Translations under genes and position numbers: made by a program
NCBI RefSeq assembly: GCF_007290395.2
Contig: NZ_CP041656.2
Coordinates: forward strand, 7,207,216 to 7,271,215
DNA: 64,000 bases
From: Bradyrhizobium cosmicum
GTDB lineage: Bacteria > Pseudomonadota > Alphaproteobacteria > Rhizobiales > Xanthobacteraceae
Direction: 5' to 3'
Notes under the pieces: generated by a model
What the model was told of the DNA's origin: nothing
The model's input: the letters and a program-made list of their open reading frames with translations, nothing else
The model's database searches: none
Shown: piece after piece, positions 62,101 through 64,000 of the stretch
How the letters are laid out: each line of letters starts with the position of its first letter
Numbering within the stretch: the stretch's first letter is position 1

Positions 62101-62120
62101 GGTCGTCCGATCGGACGACC
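62101..62120. promoter_or_regulatory. Perfect 20-bp palindrome
   Basis: GGTCGTCCGATCGGACGACC is identical to its reverse complement. It lies between the small membrane protein start (62086) and the rpsT promoter, so it could be an operator for the former. Confidence 0.5.
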
Positions 62121-62229
62121 CGTCAAACCCCGCCAGCCAATAACCGGGAGACGGCAGAAATTCAACCTGTTCAGGGCGTTACGGCACGCCTCTCGGCGCT
62201 CAAGGCCCGTTTCCAGGCCGGGAAAGCGT

Positions 62230-62258
62230 TGACGGTGCCGCAGACCCTCTCTATAAGG
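62230..62258 (+). promoter_or_regulatory. Sigma70-type promoter of rpsT
   Basis: TTGACG (62230-62235) and TATAAG (62253-62258) are separated by 17 bases. The start of transcription would be near 62265, giving a leader of about 220 bases before the rpsT ATG. Confidence 0.75.
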
Positions 62259-62488
62259 GCGCCAACTGGCGGTGGGCGCAATCCTGCCGCCGCTGTTCTT
62301 TGAGCAGTTGCAGGCGCCTTGAGCTTTAATAGCTCTTTGGAGCCTCAGAGACGGCCCGCAAGGCTGTCGCTCATGTTCCGGGAACAGCCCAGCAATCGAA
62401 CACCCTAAATCCGAGCGTCGATCAAGCGGTCAAGCAGCCGGCGCTACCCGAACAAGACGCGACCGGTACCGCAAAGGATATAGAGACC

Positions 62489-62755
62489 ATGGCCAATACC
62501 ACCTCCGCCAAGAAAGCGACGCGCAAGATCGCCCGCCGCACTGCCGTCAACAAGTCCCGCCGCACCCAGATGCGCGGCGTCGTGCGCACTGTCGAAGAAG
62601 CCATCAAGACCGGCGATCGCGCCGCCGCGGCGCAGGCGCTGGCGAATGCCGAGCCCGCCCTGATGCGCGCCGCGCAGCGCAACATCATTCACAAGAACAA
62701 CGCCAGCCGCAAAGTCTCGCGCCTCACCGCGCAGATCGCCAAGCTCGCGAAGTAA
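62489..62755 (+). CDS. rpsT: 30S ribosomal protein S20
   Basis: This 88-residue, very basic 16S rRNA-binding protein of the small subunit has the family pattern [37 protein letters not shown] and [28 protein letters not shown] precedes the ATG. It has its own promoter, a long leader and an intrinsic terminator 55 bases past the stop, so it is a single-gene transcript. In alphaproteobacteria rpsT commonly lies just upstream of dnaA, which would place dnaA at or beyond the window's right end. Confidence 0.97.
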   Translation: MANTTSAKKATRKIARRTAVNKSRRTQMRGVVRTVEEAIKTGDRAAAAQALANAEPALMRAAQRNIIHKNNASRKVSRLTAQIAKLAK

Positions 62756-62809
62756 CGTCGCGCCGTCCGGTCGGGTCATCCGATCGGTTGAGCCCATCGA
62801 GCGTCAATC

Positions 62810-62835
62810 AGCCCGGCTTCACGCCGGGCTTTTTG
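62810..62835 (+). terminator. Intrinsic terminator of rpsT
   Basis: The eight-base arms AGCCCGGC/GCCGGGCT enclose TTCAC and are followed by TTTTTG. Confidence 0.93.
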
Positions 62836-62917
62836 TTGTCTGCCATATTCGCGCAAACAGTCGCGCGACGTCCATTCTTCGGTCGGAAGATCTGCATCGT
62901 CCGCACTATGATGCGTT

Positions 62918-63055
62918 CCGTAATTTTACCTGCAGATGTTTTGCAACAGCGGAAACTCTCACTGCGCTGCGAAAAACCCTTGCGAGGCGGGGCTAACTCG
63001 CATTTGCGCGCGCACCGAGTTCTGCACACCGTAATTTTCCCGGAACATGTTTCGC
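62918..63055. repeat. Pair of 27-bp imperfect direct repeats
   Basis: Copies at 62918-62944 and 63029-63055 both begin CCGTAATTTT and contain ATGTTT near the end; 22 of 27 positions agree. They are 111 bases apart in the rpsT-downstream region. Confidence 0.6.
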
Positions 63056-63269
63056 GTCGGGTTACCCTGTGAAACGAGACTCAAAAAACGATGGCTCGCT
63101 AACAACTTATCGACATAGCACCGACAAGCATTTGGAAAATTCGCCCGCGCGTCGCGCGCGCGACGCTTTTGTGAAAAATTTTTGGCGGCGACGGAGAATT
63201 GTCACATGCCGCGCCGCGCTTTCGAATCTGTGCACGGATTCAAACTCTTGCTCGCCAGCCTGTGCACAA
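63020..63269. promoter_or_regulatory. Cluster of DnaA-box-like sequences
   Basis: Against TTWTNCACA, TTTTTCACA (minus strand, 63170-63178) is a full match. TTCTGCACA (63020-63028), TTATCGACA (63107-63115) and TTGTGCACA (minus strand, 63261-63269) each have one mismatch. A GC palindrome GCGTCGCG-CG-CGCGACGC (63149-63166) directly precedes the best box. Confidence 0.45.
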
Positions 63270-63478
63270 CTCCCGCGCGGCGTTAACGCTGGTCAAGTTT
63301 TTAGATCGATCAAACGTGAATCAATTCCGTTGCGAGTCTTTCCGCATAGTGTATTCCTTAGGTCGTCCGCAGCGCCCACGATCTTGAGACCAGCGCGGTT
63401 TTAGAAACGGGGCGAGCGTGCAAATCGGCGGCGGTGTGCACGTAGGCGACGCTTCAACAAGCGATTGTCGGTTCAAAA

Positions 63479-63494
63479 CCCACAGCAATGTGGG
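63479..63494 (+). other. Hairpin with GCAA tetraloop
   Basis: The arms CCCACA/TGTGGG enclose GCAA, a GNRA-type tetraloop typical of structured RNA. Confidence 0.45.
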
Positions 63495-63678
63495 AATGGT
63501 AGCTCTTTGTCTGAATGTCTCCAAGCGGGATTTCTCGATCTCGCTCGCGCCAGGCGCAAATGAGAGATGTCACGAAGCTACCCCGACACGACTGATGCGT
63601 AGCCGGGCGGACGAACAGTACAGACGGGCAGGGCATAAGCGACTTTGGTCGTGGTTGCCTTCAGGACACGCAGGACCT

Positions 63679-63698
63679 TGCCGTGAGCAATCACGGCA
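63679..63698 (+). other. Hairpin with GCAA tetraloop before a ribosome-binding site
   Basis: The arms TGCCGTGA/TCACGGCA enclose GCAA and are perfect over eight bases. GGGGAGG follows at 63703-63709 and an ATG at 63714. Confidence 0.5.
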
Positions 63699-63713
63699 GG
63701 ACGGGGAGGTATC

Positions 63714-63827
63714 ATGTCTTACGGACTCAACGCGGTATTGAAACAAGTCTCATATTCCAACGATGCCGTTCTAATTCCGTCGGACACCCAGCCTCCCGCG
63801 TGTGACGGAGCGCCGAGTACGCGCTGA
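63714..63827 (+). CDS. Possible 37-codon leader or small protein
   Basis: The frame starts MSYGLNAVLKQVSYSNDAV and ends at a TGA at 63825-63827. It has GGGGAGG four bases upstream and a GNRA-capped hairpin directly before that, which is a better initiation region than many genes here. The peptide has no recognisable domain, signal or membrane segment. It may be a leader peptide for the gene beyond the window, a small protein, or chance. Confidence 0.3.
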   Translation: MSYGLNAVLKQVSYSNDAVLIPSDTQPPACDGAPSTR

Positions 63828-63921
63828 CCTCGCGACCCCTCCATCTCTGACATCGCTGATCGGACGCGGCGTTTTCGCCGAACGGTCGAGCCATGCCTGA
63901 CAATGGACTCGCTTAGAGGTC

Positions 63922-63961
63922 GCGCCATTTCAGGGATCCCGGCAGGGATCCTGCATGGCGC
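63922..63961. other. Large imperfect hairpin near the window end
   Basis: Outer arms GCGCCAT/ATGGCGC enclose an inner stem CAGG(G)ATCCC/GGGATCCTG with a single bulged G and a GGCA loop. No T-run follows, so it is not an obvious terminator; it would lie in the leader of a gene starting just past 64000. Confidence 0.5.
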
Positions 63962-64000
63962 TCACAACGCAACTTTATCTCTCAATAGAAGTTTCAAACG

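Larger units (their letters stand above)
62087..62488. other. Divergent region with palindrome, rpsT promoter and long rpsT leader
   Basis: No gene is present. The region holds a 20-base palindrome (62101-62120), a sigma70-type promoter (62230-62258) and roughly 220 bases of transcribed leader with a TGTTCC-G-GGAACA palindrome at 62374-62386. Confidence 0.65.
62756..64000. other. Gene-free region, probably upstream of dnaA
   Basis: After the rpsT terminator no conserved coding frame is seen to the window end. The region contains two 27-base imperfect direct repeats, a cluster of DnaA-box-like sequences, GANTC sites, two hairpins with GCAA tetraloops, a large imperfect hairpin and a 37-codon frame with a good ribosome-binding site. 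A dnaA start was not found inside the window. Confidence 0.55.

Noticed and set aside
63418..63741. 107-codon frame near the window end
   Set aside because: It starts without a ribosome-binding site, its product has no recognisable pattern, and it overlaps the hairpins that look like RNA structure.

Overview
The window reads as a chromosomal segment of a Bradyrhizobium-type alphaproteobacterium. It is GC-rich with strong GC3 bias. It carries a RegS/RegR redox two-component pair whose 184-residue regulator has the length and N-terminus I associate with B. japonicum RegR. It also has an EcfG-type (general stress) promoter, CtrA-like TTAA-N7-TTAA sites, a PHB depolymerase, many Liv-type transporter genes, and intergenic palindromic repeats of the kind that pepper Bradyrhizobium genomes. 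The right end (rpsT followed by more than 1.2 kb of gene-free, box-rich DNA) looks like the approach to dnaA. There is no prophage, IS element, integron or CRISPR; this is ordinary core/accessory chromosome.

Layout. 0-7 kb: 3' part of glnD, a methylguanine methyltransferase, a DUF1304 membrane protein, two tandem near-identical branched-chain amino acid binding proteins without a transporter, and a DUF1330 protein. 7-16.5 kb: a class A PBP behind a CtrA-like array, a YgjP-type metalloprotease, PhaZ, an ABC-2 exporter pair, regS-regR and mmcB. 16.5-26.5 kb: two GH13 enzymes, an MBL hydrolase, a PHB-depolymerase-type esterase, an LLM oxidoreductase, a P450 and an SDR. 26.5-41 kb is a signalling and uptake block: an HWE kinase, a PAS-GGDEF-EAL protein, a PAS sigma54 activator, a complete liv ABC operon behind a near-consensus -24/-12 promoter, a dCache-PAS-PAS-GGDEF-EAL protein, a PAS-GGEEF cyclase and tRNA-Arg(CCG).

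41-50 kb: dinB, small stress-type proteins, a DNA glycosylase, a metallophosphoesterase, a cNMP-domain protein, a GNAT enzyme, then an operon of membrane protein, winged-helix regulator and a UppS-like prenyltransferase with a shared 17-bp palindromic operator, then a secreted trypsin-like protease. 50-62 kb: TctC binding protein, a frameshifted VOC gene, an acyl-CoA ligase, an HD-GYP protein, a two-subunit molybdenum hydroxylase, two hydrolases, an export lipoprotein, msrA and a small membrane protein. 62.2-64 kb: rpsT with its promoter, leader and terminator, then the gene-free region with DnaA-box-like sequences, direct repeats and hairpins.

The best candidates for something undescribed are (i) the operator-linked membrane protein / winged-helix regulator / UppS operon, (ii) the CtrA-like sites in front of the PBP and the dCache-GGDEF-EAL gene, (iii) the sigma54 promoter driving the liv operon next to its probable activator, and (iv) the structured region between rpsT and the window end. 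All functional links are inferred from sequence alone.
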